NCBI GenBank assembly: GCA_951802425.1
Contig: OX637799.1
Location: 2,418,001-2,482,000, forward strand
Reading direction: 5' to 3'
DNA length: 64,000 nucleotides
DNA from: Clavaria fumosa
Lineage: Eukaryota; Basidiomycota; Agaricomycetes; Agaricales; Clavariaceae
Positions 21,998 to 32,700 of this stretch are shown here, one piece after another. Within the stretch, counting starts at the first letter, position 1. Every line of letters begins with the position of its first letter. The notes under the pieces were generated by a model. It was not told the DNA's origin. It was given only the letters and a program-made list of their open reading frames with translations, and searched no databases. The position numbers were made by a program, and so were the translations under genes.

Positions 21998-22194
21998 GCC
22001 TGATGGTGGTGGTTCAGGTCTAAGGAGAAAAACCGGACTTAGGGCATGAGCCCAGACTTATATATCCGGGCTCGGAGATTCAAACTCCGCCTGAAATTCC
22101 CGATCCGACACTCCGCGGAATACTCTGATCCCATCAGAACCTGATCTTCTCCAATCTCCCGGTTCTGATCTAAAGGTCTCAAGGGTTCGACCTT
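21998..22194 (-). promoter_or_regulatory. Putative promoter of the element F accessory gene
   Basis: On the minus strand GATATATAAG (about 22065-22056) lies about 60 nt upstream of the accessory ATG at 21997. This suggests the gene has its own promoter and is not read from the element's LTR promoter. Confidence 0.5.
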
Positions 22195-22204
22195 AAAGGG
22201 GAGG
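22195..22204 (+). other. Element F polypurine tract
   Basis: AAAGGGGAGG lies 3 nt before the 3' LTR. It fixes the plus orientation of F independently of the decayed pol. Confidence 0.75.
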
Positions 22205-22207
22205 CAC

Positions 22208-23482
22208 TGTCACGTCCGTGCCGCTCCCTTCCGGTCCGGACCGGAAACACGATCTCCGGTCCCGGACTTTCCATCTCCGGCCCCGACCGCCAACCTCCGA
22301 TCTCCGGATCCGACCTCCGACCTCCGGTCTCCGGACCCAGACCTCCGAACTCCCGCTCTGGTGCCTCAGCATCTGAGGGTACCTGCCCCACATGTGGGGC
22401 AGGCACCAAACCCACCTCCGGGGATAGTTCCCCAAGAGGCTATCCTGATCCCGATCCCGATTCCCGATTCCTGATCCCGATCTCCGATTCCCAAATCTGA
22501 CTTCCCAACAGTTGTGAACCGACGTCCATGGTTACTCCACCAGCAACGAACTCCAAGCATGGAAACCGGACAATCCATGCAGTTGCTAGGCTGCGTAGTT
22601 ACCATCCTGACGGTAGCAGTATCTGACTCCGGGATCAGTTTCCTGATCCCCGTCGCTATCCCGTTGTTCCGTAGTAAGTCCCGCGATGTATCTCCGGGCC
22701 ATTCTCCGTAACTACCGTCAAAACTCCGGGTTGCTGGAAACGCCCCGGACTTGTAGTATATATACCTACCTACTTCGTAGAGTATTCTGCAGTCCGGATA
22801 CCACCCTCGTATACCCACGTACACTCCTCCTGTATACCCCCGAACTCCCCCGCACCTCCGTCCCTCCATCCCTCCGTATCTCCGCACCTCTGTACTCCCG
22901 TCCAACTCCCCGACTCCCGTCCCTCTGTCTATCTCCGCACCTCTGTCCTTTCCGCCCGCCACCTTGTAATTTGTATCATGTCTAATCCGACCCTCGTCCT
23001 CTGTCTCCTACGTCAGTTGTGCTAATTCCTGACTGACCCGACCGACTCCGGACCAACTCCTGACCAACTCCTGACTTCCACCCGACACCCGGAATCTGTC
23101 CTGACAGCCCACACCATCCATCCGACCTCCGGAAATCATCTCCGAACTCCGGAACTCCGTATCCCTCCTTCCTGGCCTCCGTCTCCTCTACTTAGTCACT
23201 TGTTCAAACCCGAACTCCATCCAAACTCCATCTCCACCCTCCTGTCCATCCCTCATCTCAAGTCCAACCCGGACGACTCACCCGAGCACCGGACCCAAGA
23301 TCCCAAACTCCCGCAACTCTGAAATATGGGACACCCAGGACTCAGTAAGGGCGTCGTTTCAATATGTTCGCCAAAGTCCCGTCCGAACCCCGAAGTCCAC
23401 ACCTGGACATCCCGGACACCCCAGACCCGAACTCCGAACTCCGACCGGACTTCACCCTGACCCTCTGAGCACGCACATAACA
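22208..23482 (+). repeat. Element F 3' LTR (1275 bp)
   Basis: TGTCACGTCCGTGCCGC...CACATAACA. It is better preserved than the 5' LTR at several CpG sites (for example the perfect CGG/CCG palindrome at 22229-22246 and AGTCCGGATAC at 22791-22801). It contains an extra 57-bp block near 23124. Confidence 0.93.
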
Positions 23483-23487
23483 CAATG

Positions 23488-23669
23488 AACCACCTCACCC
23501 ATAAGAACTTACAGTGGCATTGGTCCAATGACTGCCAGTCTGCTTTCAACTCTCTAAAAATTGCATTCTCCTCCACTCTGATCCTCTAACACTTTATCCC
23601 CAGAGCTCTGCTTATAGTTGAAACTTACACCTCAGACTACACTGTTGCCACAATTCTCTCTACAGTTGC
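23488..23669 (+). pseudogene. Gypsy K: RNase H start
   Basis: Reads MNHLTHKNLQWHWSNDCQSAFNSLK, then a stop, then RALLIVETYTSDYTVATILS. This matches the connection-to-RNase H region of gypsy elements (QQAFDTLK..., ETDASDYA...). It continues the 15291-15938 block and ends where a copia-I-type LTR begins. Confidence 0.82.
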
Positions 23670-24430
23670 TGTTAAGTGTGATAGCCCATCCTTCCTTCAC
23701 ATTAGTTTCACCTTCCTAAGTTGTGTAATTATTGCCCAGGACTCTTTCCTTTCATCCTGAGGCATTATGTAACTGTTGTTGCTTATGTAAGCATGGATAC
23801 TTCGCCACAGAGTCCAGTTTCAGTCCCTCAGTGACTTGTACTGGATTCTAGGAATCCAGATAGGCTCTAGTAGCCCTATACTCTCATCTATTCTGGTCTT
23901 CTTAATAGATTATGAGACCCAGCCTCTGAGCGCTCAAATCGACAATATTTCAAGAACTACTTATCAATCACTTCGCGGGTTTGACCATCTGATTCTACGC
24001 CTTCAGTTACCCCAGGATAAGGAGTCTTAGGCCGCTAGCTTCATGGATTGGCTCGCAGTGCACCTGCCCCCATCTGAAACACTCACCTCCTATTTTCACC
24101 ATTCCTCATATCTCAACATCCTGTGGACGGATTCCTCCCAGACTTTGTCAGACACTTCGCCTCGACCCCATCCATCATTCTACAAGGTTTTAGACCGATC
24201 CGTCAACTCGTTCCCAAGATCTCACCCTTGCCTATTTCGCTTCTGAGACCCTATCTCAACTTTGCCCATATCTCAGTAACTGTTGCTGGGATACCTTTGA
24301 TTCTTTGAGGTCCCAGTATACCCTAGGGCCTCTATCAGGCTGCCAGACCTCAGCCAATTCGCACAAGCCATTCGCCCGCGATCGCTATTTCGAACTTTGC
24401 CTCACAGACATCCTCCTGTGACAAATTTCA
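23670..24430 (+). mobile_element. Copia-I-type 5' end: LTR, primer site and leader
   Basis: The LTR 23670-23907 (TGTTAAGTGTGATAGCCC...CTTAATA) is followed by GATTATGAGACCCAGC, the same tRNA-Met-type primer site as copia-H, and a leader matching copia-I up to about 24430. It has no gag. It also preserves the empty site for the solo LTR in copia-I. Confidence 0.85.
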
Positions 24431-24479
24431 TTCCCTTGCTTGCAAGGGTTCTGGGACCCCCATAATGAAGCTGCTTTTT
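24431..24479. other. Short junction sequence
   Basis: Unassigned bases between the copia leader and the helicase remnant. No structure seen beyond the short inverted pair TTGCTTGCAA. Confidence 0.4.
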
Positions 24480-26239
24480 GTCTCACCCATGTTCAACCAA
24501 TGATCCCGTGACTAGATTATTATGTAATAGTACTAAGAGCCCTCCATTTGTGTCCACCATTCTGTAGTTATTCTATTAAGTTCCTCTAATTGAACATCTT
24601 CTGCCATTAGAGCTGTGTCATGTGCTTTGTGAAATATGTCCTCTTTGAAATCCTGCAATAATCAGATTGTCAAGCGTCCTGAACTCCGAGACAATGTGAC
24701 ATAGAGATTGAAGAGGGATAGAGTCCTGCTCGGTGGTGTTGCAATGTCAACCAGCACATAAGGTATTGTTTGTCCTTGTGATCGATAGTCTGTGAAAGCA
24801 TATGCACCTGTGGTTGGAAATTGTCTTCGTTTCACTGTGCGTACCACTGTTTTCCCTGCTTGTTTGACCTTGATCTGCATTCTTGCCATTGCTGGTTCCA
24901 CTGGAATGACAGACTCTGATAGACCTTCCAATTGCAAGGCTCGAGTCCGGTTCAGCCACACCAAGACGTATGCCGGCACATACTTCAGCTCAACGACCTC
25001 TGTGTCTCCAAAGGGGGGCTCTTCTGGATGCAAAAGTATGTTGACAATGACTCCCCTTGCTCCGTTGGTCACATCCAGGTCTGTTTCGATGTTGCTGGTT
25101 ACCATGACTTTCATGCCGATTGCAAGTTCAACCTTTGCTGGTAAGTCTCTTCATCTTCCACCTCGTTGGTTCCTCCCTCTCCCTGCTAATGCAATTTTTT
25201 CAGCCATTGTCAATGGCTGTCCTTTAACAGTGTCTTCGGCATGGCAGATGAACAGACGCTCTCCCCTGTCAGAGCATCCTTTGCACACAGCCATGTCGTT
25301 CCACAATTCTCGCACAGCATGGCAGGGTGTCACGAGTGCAGCGTTTGACCAATCGCTCAAATCGAAGTCGCATGGCAGTGAGTCGTTCCTCTCCCCAATG
25401 ACCAGCGTGCGTAGCATCTTGATATCGCTTTCCTCGACTCTCCCATGCCTGCCTGAGGTGCACAAGGAACTTCCACCAAACCTCATTGGTTACCCTCATT
25501 TGTTGCTTTAGCATGACCACTGTCTGAAATTCCTTGTAGATCTTCCGTCCCAGCTGCGCTTCAACTGTATCATTGACCCTGTCAATTGGATGATATAATG
25601 CCTCTGTTGCCTTCGTTGCCACAGGAGGGAACTGGTGAAGGTCACCGCTGAGTATAACATTCACCCCACCAAATGAGTGATTTAAGTCCTCTGAGCTCAT
25701 TCCCATTTTTCCAATGCTGACATTGTGTGAAAGGAGGAGCCCAATGAATGTCTTCGCCAACATCGAGTATTCATCAATAATCAGATATTGGTAGTTCCTC
25801 CAGAATTTTTGAAGTTTGCCTTTTGCCTTGTCACTCAGTCTGTTGCTCCCCTGTGTTCAAATACATCCAATGGTGTATGTAGTCTTCCCGTCTATGAGTG
25901 ATGCTGCCACTCCTGTGTATGCTGATTTCAGCAACATAAAAGTTGCTCCCCAATGTGCGAAGCTCTCTGTTATTGACTGAATAACTTTGGATTTCCAGTT
26001 CCTCCTTTGCCATACAGGATTATTTGCAATGGAGGTGGGTGTCTTCCTGCCAATGTTTGCTCCAGATGCCATATGACAATGTTATGTGCATGCCATTGTT
26101 CCATGTTCAGGAGGGATAGAGGAAGTGCTGTCAATGATGCCTCTGATGCGAATCAGTTGTCTGTGAGTTCCCCTTCTTCCATGGCCACAGTCAGTGCAGA
26201 GAGCATTGAATCTGTTAGTAGCTCGAGTTGCACACTGCT
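24480..26239 (-). pseudogene. Helitron/Pif1-type DNA helicase remnant
   Basis: Superfamily 1 helicase motifs appear in order on the minus strand: YGKGGTG (Walker A, about 26014-25995) followed by a one-base loss; KSAYTGVAASLIDGK; DEYSM (Walker B, about 25783-25769); GDLHQFPPVAT; LKQQMRVTNEVWW; GAYAFTDYRSQGQTIPYVLVDI and LYVTLSRS (motifs V/VI); then LEELNRITTEWW. This order and wording is typical of the helicase domain of Helitrons and related Pif1-like proteins. Several frameshifts break it. No Rep (HUH) domain is in the window, so the source element is not proven. The 5' side is cut by element N. Confidence 0.85.
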
Positions 26240-26559
26240 TGTTGGAATTGGGTTTTCTCACCCATTGATCAGATAAGCATCTTACTCTATTCTCTTTAGT
26301 CATCAGAATGGGCCCCTTAGTAAGAACATCATGTGATTATGTAGAGGTACTAATGCCATTGGTAGTAATTATTAGCTATCACATGACTGCAGTAGCATAT
26401 AAGTAGCTCACCAGATTTAGTAGATACCCATCTGGTTATCCAGTTTTGTGCCCCGGTTCACCACTACTGCTACCGACTTGACTTCACTCATCATCACCAT
26501 TGTCGTCCCTCAATAGGATCCTCACTGATCAGCACACCGACAACCAGATTCTATTAACA
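26240..26559 (+). repeat. Element N 5' LTR (320 bp)
   Basis: TGTTGGAATTGGG...AGATTCTATTAACA. TATA box GCATATAAG near 26396. ATCTGGTTA at 26430-26438 starts about 32 nt after the TATA box. Confidence 0.9.
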
Positions 26560-26568
26560 TAACCAGAT
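26560..26568 (+). promoter_or_regulatory. Element N self-priming primer site
   Basis: TAACCAGAT directly abuts the LTR end and is the reverse complement of ATCTGGTTA at 26430-26438 in the LTR. It is 9 nt and perfect, and has the same geometry as in A, B, C and F. Confidence 0.6.
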
Positions 26569-27294
26569 ACCAACCTGTGCACCTCCTCAATAATGTCTTT
26601 GTCCCCATCGACCGACATGACCCAAAGCTGGCCACAAGAACTGGACAACCTACTTTCCATGTGCCCGACCAGCACCCCCTCCGCTATCATCGTCTGGGTT
26701 ATTTCGCTGATCACCACATGGCGCGCATCAGTAAACTCTTTGTTCACATCAATCCTCAAGTGCCTCACTCATCTTGAGCAGTGTATGGATGACACTAATG
26801 CCCTACTCAATGAACTCGATACCAACATGTCCAACACCCACACCCGCCTCGTCGATGCTGAGACCACTGTTGCTGCTGCCCGTGCCAGCGTCACTGCTCC
26901 CTCACAGGTCGAGCAACCCGAGGCACCTCCACTGCACCTGGCCGCTATACCAAGTGCGACAAGTGCCACACTCACGGTCATATGGCACCCAATTGCTGCA
27001 CCGCCAACCCCTCTGCCGTCTGACACCACATTGTGCAGAACAAGAAGCAACGGGCTCAGCGCCCCTTCGAGGCGCCTCCCCCTGCCGCCCCTTACTTCCT
27101 GCCACCACTTGGACTGACACCCTACTACTATCTGCCACTGCCACTCTATGCTGCCTCCACGACTATCACTGCCGAGGCCTCTGAATTGCGCTGCCGGATT
27201 GCGCAATCCAATCGAGACCGCCGCCGTGCTTGCACACCCGCTGTCGCCACTGCTCCTGCCTGAATCCTTATCGATGGATTCGATTACAGGGGAG
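26569..27294 (+). pseudogene. Element N gag-like region with zinc knuckle
   Basis: A Ser/Thr-rich frame (from about 26593) contains a coiled stretch MDDTNALLNELDTNMSNTHT. In a shifted frame CDKCHTHGHMAPNC (about 26955-26996) is a perfect CX2CX4HX4C retroviral-type knuckle, followed by a Gln/Pro/Ala-rich tail. No protease, RT or integrase sequence is present. The frame change just before the knuckle may be decay. Confidence 0.72.
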
Positions 27295-27541
27295 TGTTGG
27301 AATTGGGTTTCTCACCCATCAATCAGATAAGTGTCTTACTCTATTCTCTTTAGTCATCGGACTGGGCCCTTTAGTAAGAATGTCATGTGACTATGTAGAG
27401 GTACTAATGCCATTGGTAGTTATTATTAGCTATCACATGACTGCAGTAGCATATAAGTAGCTCACCAGATGTAGTAGATACCCATCTGGTTATCCAGTTT
27501 TGTGCCCCAGTTCACCACTACTGCTACTGACTCAACTTCAC
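27295..27541 (+). repeat. Element N 3' LTR, truncated (247 bp)
   Basis: Follows the purine run ACAGGGGAG. Matches the first 247 bp of the 5' LTR and stops at CAACTTCACTCATCA, where an inverted copia gag fragment begins. Confidence 0.88.
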
Positions 27542-28034
27542 TCATCAGTCCTTGCCAAACATTCAAGGGAGTGAAGACTTGCATTCTCCTGAGCTGGGGC
27601 AGCTTGCTCTCCAGAAGTCCCAGTCTTTCCACTCATCCCCTGTCCACTCATCCCCTGTCCCTGTCCCTTCAATCTAGCAGCAGCAAACTGCCTGGACCTG
27701 TCCATGGTGTGTCCAACCCTTCCACAGAAATTGCAGTTATACACAGGACGAGGGCTGGGAGTGTTCTGCTTTGCCTGAAAGGTGGAGGCAGAGGCAGAGG
27801 TAGCAAGGGCACAAGCAGGAGAAGCAGGGGAGGAATTCTCAGCCTGCTGGCGCTGAATCTCCTCATTTTTGAAAGCCTCCTGGAGTGTCCCTTATCAATC
27901 TTTTCCAGGAGCATGAGGGATGAGTGAAAGGCCTGGTACTCGGCTGGAAGGGCACAAATCATTGCCATGGCCTGCAATTCATCATCCAACTCTGCCACAG
28001 TAAAGCTGTCAGGCCTCAAAGAGCGAATGGCCTG
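27542..28034 (-). pseudogene. Inverted copia-I gag fragment
   Basis: The minus strand matches copia-I 10273-10780: SLRPDSFTVAELDDELQAMA, then (after a frame change) an Ala/Pro/Leu-rich stretch, and CNFCGRVGHTMDRS with Ser in place of the last knuckle Cys. CAG is kept where copia-I has TAG at 10459. No LTR is attached. It lies exactly between truncated element N and truncated element D. Confidence 0.9.
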
Positions 28035-28054
28035 GTAGCTGCACGATTACTCCA

Positions 28055-28664
28055 ATGGCTTTGGAGGCTACCCACGAGCTGCCTACCACCGTTCAAGAAT
28101 GACCGGCGTCCGTTGTTCAGTCACAACCTGAAGAACCCACCCAAATCACAGCCAGTCAAGCTTTGTCCCCATGTGAAGAAGCTGAGTCCCTTGTAGAGCA
28201 GCTCGGCTACCCGTGCTTCAACTGTCCTTGCCACCATACTTACCAAATTCTTAACAATACTCATCGCCAGTACGAAACTGGGACTCTTGATGAAGAATTG
28301 GTGTATCTCATAGAGACTACAAACCTTTATGAGCCTTTGGTTAGATTGATGGACAGATTCTGTGCTAATCCACAGAACCGATTGTACGAGAGTGAGCAAC
28401 AGTATCCAGGGACAACTGACCATGGAGTTCCCACTCCTCCTGACCTGGATACCCCCTCGTGACCTCTGAGACAGATTCAACCTGCTAGAGGACTCCAGGA
28501 TATGGCCCTGCTCTTCCAGGTCGTGGCCCAATCTCTTCAGAATTTCGCGAATCCTACTGCACCCGACGAGCGACCTGCCATTGTCTCTAGAATCCCTAGG
28601 TACACCGCCCCCCGTAGCAGCTGGCCCACTTGGACGCAACCAGCCACTACTCCCAGTGGTCCCA
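28055..28664 (+). pseudogene. Element D gag, N-terminal part
   Basis: ATG 28055 opens a frame (MALEATHELPTTVQE) that runs 203 codons with TGA at 28100 and 28460, both in Arg-like contexts. It contains YPCFNCPCHHTYQILNNTHRQYETG and LLFQVVAQSLQNFANP. It ends at GTAAGT (28665). The frame phase (one base over) fits the acceptor at 35288, after which the known gag frame continues. The protein family of this part is not recognised. Confidence 0.65.
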
Positions 28665-29366
28665 GTAAGTTTAGTATACTAAAACATGGTAATAGTACAA
28701 ATTTATGTTTAACTTTTGACAGTATATCTGAAGTACACTAGTTAGTGTGCTGCACTACCAAATGCCTAGTTGACTCATGTACAACCTTAGTTTACTAAAT
28801 GCAACCATTACTGAGTATTACTGTGCAGCTACAGCTGCCCAATAACACTCTCAGTTCACTAAATGCAGCTGTCACTGAGCACTGTAGTATATTACTGTAC
28901 AGCTACAGCTGCCCAATAACAGTCTCAGTTCACTAAATGCAGCTATTACTGACCACTGTATTATATTACTGTACAGCTACAGTTGCCCAATAACACTCTC
29001 AGTTTACTAAATGCAGCTATTACTGAGCATCTGTACAAGTGAATTTAATTAACTAAAGTCAGCAATTACTGATATACTGTAAATGTAGTGAACTTTTACA
29101 CTGTAATTTCTGCACACTATACACAACTTGAGTCTACTATTTGTGATGTAGATAGTTAATGGTGCAGTAGTTACAAGCAGGTTTAATGATCTTGGTTGTA
29201 ATACTTGTGAATTAAATCATTAATTTGAGCACAGCACTTGTAATTATGATAATGTAAACATGGTAATGTACTGCTGCAGCTTCAGCAAGTTAATTCAATT
29301 ACATAATGTTTTAATTTGAGGCCATATTTTGATGTTTATATAAGCTGAATTTCAACATAGAGGCAT
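28665..29366 (+). other. AT-rich intron-like spacer of element D, first half
   Basis: Starts GTAAGTTTAG and has no coding frame. It contains a tandem repeat (28794-29036). The second half is 35013-35288 after element A. Without A the spacer is about 978 nt, ends CCCTATAG and is in phase for splicing. An inserted AT-rich element is the alternative explanation. Confidence 0.5.
28794..29036. repeat. Tandem repeat of 64-74 bp, about 3.5 copies
   Basis: Units begin ACTAAATGCAGC(T) at 28794, 28858, 28932 and 29006. They share TTACTGTACAGCTACAG and CCCAATAACACTCTCAG. Confidence 0.88.
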
Positions 29367-29725
29367 TATCAGACTGGGTCTCACACAACTTAAGCGTAAG
29401 GTCATGATGACAATACTAAGATAAGGGGAAAAGGGTACAAGAATGGAAAAGACGTAGTATATATAGCGAACGCTTCGGCATTTGCCGGCGTTCCCATGCT
29501 TCGGCATTTGCCGGCGTTCCCACGCTTCGGCATTTGCCGGCGTTCCCATGCTTCGGCATTTGCTGGCGTTCCCACGCTCGGATCACGTGATGCGCCCAGG
29601 CCCAGGTCATGTGATCTTACGATTATGTAATCTGACCACAGCCACAGGTCATGTGACCTTCCAACAACCCTCCCCAGTTTCTCCACAACTGCACTTTGGG
29701 ATGGCTTACATAAGCGATCTTAACA
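29367..29725 (-). repeat. Chromovirus A 3' LTR (359 bp) with expanded VNTR
   Basis: In sense, TGTTAAGATCGC...CCCAGTCTGATA, so the ends are TG...TA. It holds four tandem 26-bp units (29471-29574) where the 5' LTR has one. CACGTGA sites and TATATATA are present. Confidence 0.93.
29471..29574. repeat. 26-bp VNTR, four copies, within the LTR of A
   Basis: Unit CGCTTCGGCATTTGCCGGCG plus TTCCCA, alternating CG/TG at the first bases and with one CTGG variant in the last unit. The LTRs at 34718, 43074 and 54874 each have one unit. Confidence 0.95.
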
Positions 29726-29736
29726 TCACCCCCCTC

Positions 29737-32700
29737 TTAAGGCTGGGCGTCCTGACCAGCTAGCTTGGCCTTGTCGGGGTGGGAGAGGAAGAAGTCCCGG
29801 AGAAGCAATGTTACGTTAGTGAGGTTCCTACAGGGCTCCCAAGTGTTTTCCTCCACTGGATATCCCAACCACTTCACCAAGTACTTCACCCCACGTCCCA
29901 CCTTCTTAACATCAAGGATCGCCTCCACATCATACTCCAGGTGGTCGTCATCAATTGTAGGGGGTGGAGGGGGAGGCAGGTTCTGAGAAGGGAAGGAGGG
30001 GGGGTGGTATGGTGTCAACAGCAACTCATTGAAGACCCGATGGATGCGCCAGGCCCAAGGGAGCTTGAGGCGATACCCAGCAGGTCCCACCTTCTTCTCA
30101 ACTGCAAAGGGGCCTGCTCTCTTGTTGTCAAGCTTTTTACAGGGCTGGTCCATCTTCAAGTTTCTAGTATCCAGCCAGACCAGATCTCCCTCAGAGTACT
30201 CCTGACTTGGGCATTTCCCCTTATCGTAGCTCTTCTTCATCGCTGCCACCGCTTTCTCCATTGCCTCCTTGGCTGCTCTTCGGGACTCCGTGAGCTTAGC
30301 CATCCACTCGTCCGCTGCCAGGTTCACCTCAGAAGGTGGCCGGAGCCCCCCATTCCATGGGTGTCGTCCATAATCGAGGAAGAAAGGTGTCTGTCCTGTC
30401 GCTGAGTGCTCACGATTATTAAGAGCAAACTCCGCAGTGGACAACCATTCAGCCCAGTCATCCTGGAGATGGTCCACATAAGCCCGGAGATAGATCTCCA
30501 TCTCCTGGTTCGCCCGTTCCGTCTGTCCATCAGTCTGTGGATGAAAGGCAGTACTTGGATTTGCCTTTACCCGGATCATGGAGTAGAACTCCTTCATGAA
30601 GCGGGACACAAACTGGGACCCCCAGTCACTCACAACCTTGTGAGGGACTCCATGGTCACGAAACACTCGATCCCGGAGGAGATGCGCCACTCCAAGTCCT
30701 GTGAGGTCGAGCCCAATCACTTCGAGCAGTGTCCGTTTCGTGAATTTGTCGACAATAACAAGGATGGCATTATGTCCACAGGAGAGGGGGAGGGGACTGA
30801 CTATGTCCCATGAAATCACCGACCAGGGACCATCGGGCACCAGATGGGGGTGCAGTGGGGCAGCACGCTTGGTATGGTCGGGCTTCGTCCGCTGGCATGT
30901 CTCACACCCCTGGGCATACTGATCCGCATCTTTTACCATGTCCGGCCACCAATAACCCTTCACTAGTGCTGCTCTCAACTTCCGGGGCCCAGGGTGTCCA
31001 GCAGCAGGGAGGTCATGCTCAAACTCGAGAACGGCCTCACAAGCTCCTAGGGGGACCCAAGTGACTATCCCCTTCCGCCAGAGTCCAGCACGATCTCGTG
31101 TCCACTCATCATCAAGCTCCTCCAGCTTCTGTATGTGTACCGCGCTATTTTTCTGGAGTAGCATCTCCATTTCCGATGTGAATGACACACGGACTTCCGT
31201 TTCTGGGAAAACCTGCACCGGTGCATCCTCCTCCACCATCTCTCCATAGTCCGGTCTCTGGGAGAGTGCATCTGCCTTTGTATTCGACTTGCCAGTGCGA
31301 TACTTTATCTCAAAGTCAAAGCACTGGAGCTCTCCAACCCAACGAACCTGCCTCGGCTTCAACTTCTGGGGCTTCCGGAAGTACTGGAGGTTTGCATGGT
31401 CCGTCCAGATCTCAATCGTCTCCTCTGCTCCAATGAGGTATGCTCGCCACTCGCGAAGTGCCCGAATCACAGCCAAGAACTCCTTGTCATACACATTGTA
31501 GTTCTTCTCAGCTGCAGTGAGGGCCTTGGAGATATAGTCAACAACTCTCCAGGTTCCATCCATCTGCTGCTGCGAGAGCACTCCACCAGTTGCCAGGTTG
31601 CTTGCATCTGTCTCTACCTTCCATCTCCCTTTGTCCTGAGGCAGAGCCAAGACCGGGGCCAATACGAGTGCCTGGCGGAGATCTCGGAAGGCTGCTTCCT
31701 CCTCCTCCTCCCATTTCCATGGAACATTCCCAGTCAGCCGGAAGAGTGGCTTTGCCCGGGCAGAAAGATTCGGGATGTGCTGGCGGAGGTAGTTCAGCAT
31801 TCCATTGAACCTCTGGACATCCTTCACATTCTTGGGACGTGGCCAATCTCGGACTGCCGCACCCTTGGCCGGATCATGCTCTAGTCTGTTGTGGGAGATC
31901 TTCATCCCCAGGAAGATGATCTTGCTCTTCTCAAACTCGCATTTACTGAGTTTGAGACACAACCCATTCTCTCCAAACTTCCTCAAGACCCGATCCATCC
32001 AGTACTGGTGTGTAGCCAAGTCCTCTGCAAACACAATGACATCATCCACATAGGCCCTCACATGTCCTCCTGCAATCTCCTCCCTCAACACATGATTCAT
32101 GAAGCGTTGGAAGGTAGCAGGGGCATTCTGCAGTCCAAACCACATGACAGCTGGTTCGAAGAGTCCACGGGGTGTCAGGAAGGCACAGCAGTGCTGGTGC
32201 TCGGGCCAGACCTGCATAGATGGGAAACCTCCCTTTGCATCAATCTTAGAGTAGATCGATGCTCCTTTAAGCACATCCACTGTGTCTCGGATGCGGGGGA
32301 GGGGGTACTTGTCCTTGATCAGGTGTGCATTCAGCCTCGAGTAGTCGATGATTGGCCGCAGTTTGTCCTTCTCATGTTTGAAGAAGAAGGGGCTGGCATA
32401 CGGGGATTTTGAGGGCTGGATTCGTCCAGAAGCAAGCTGCTCATCCACCCAACAGTTCATCTCCACCATCTCCTGCCGTGTCAAAGAATACAGCTTGGAG
32501 GAGAGGTGCTCAGGGTCCTTTTTGAACTCGATCTTAATATCGAAGTCTGGTCGGGAGCGGGGAAGTTCATCCCACTTCGCTTCACTAAACACCAAAGGGT
32601 AGCGGCTGGGCCAATCGGGGGTAGGGCCAGAGTTGGGAAAACGGGTGTCCAGAATACTCGTGGATGCGAGGGTACTCGTTTTCAGGGGTGCAGAGGCTCG

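Larger units (their letters stand above)
16274..23482 (+). mobile_element. Gypsy element F with 1.2-kb LTRs and an antisense Zn2Cys6 gene (7209 bp)
   Basis: Long direct repeats (16274-17491 and 22208-23482) flank a 4.7-kb interior, with target duplication CAATG at 16269-16273 and 23483-23487. The primer site after the first LTR and the purine tract AAAGGGGAGG before the second set the orientation as plus. A badly decayed pol with integrase at its end is followed tail-to-tail by an accessory gene on the minus strand. The sequence is extremely rich in CCG/CGG triplets. F inserted into the RNase H region of K. Confidence 0.93.
14628..23669 (+). mobile_element. Gypsy element K, degraded pol split by three insertions
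   Basis: Three blocks (14628-14973, 15291-15938, 23488-23669) join into one protease-RT-RNase H frame once two solo LTRs and element F are removed with one copy of each duplication. Both ends of K are lost against other LTRs. It is among the oldest elements here. Confidence 0.88.
26240..27541 (+). mobile_element. Element N: short gag-only LTR retrotransposon
   Basis: A full LTR (26240-26559, 320 bp), a 735-bp interior and a 3'-truncated second LTR (27295-27541). The interior holds only gag-like sequence, so this is a non-autonomous (TRIM/LARD-like) element that would need pol in trans. Related solo LTRs lie at 14974 and 15939 and LTR fragments at 3081 and 14407. The second LTR is cut by a copia gag scrap. 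Confidence 0.85.

Noticed and set aside
24508..24520. Helitron 3' terminus (CTAG on the minus strand)
   Set aside because: No stem-loop could be confirmed just upstream and no host AT junction is available, so CTAG alone is not evidence.
28794..29036. CRISPR-like array
   Set aside because: Repeats are long and nearly continuous with no unique spacers, and the genome is fungal.
29482..29763. Repeat protein frame over the 26-bp units (FAGVPMLRH-type)
   Set aside because: A tandem repeat inside an LTR; the unit length is not a multiple of three and no start or context supports a gene.
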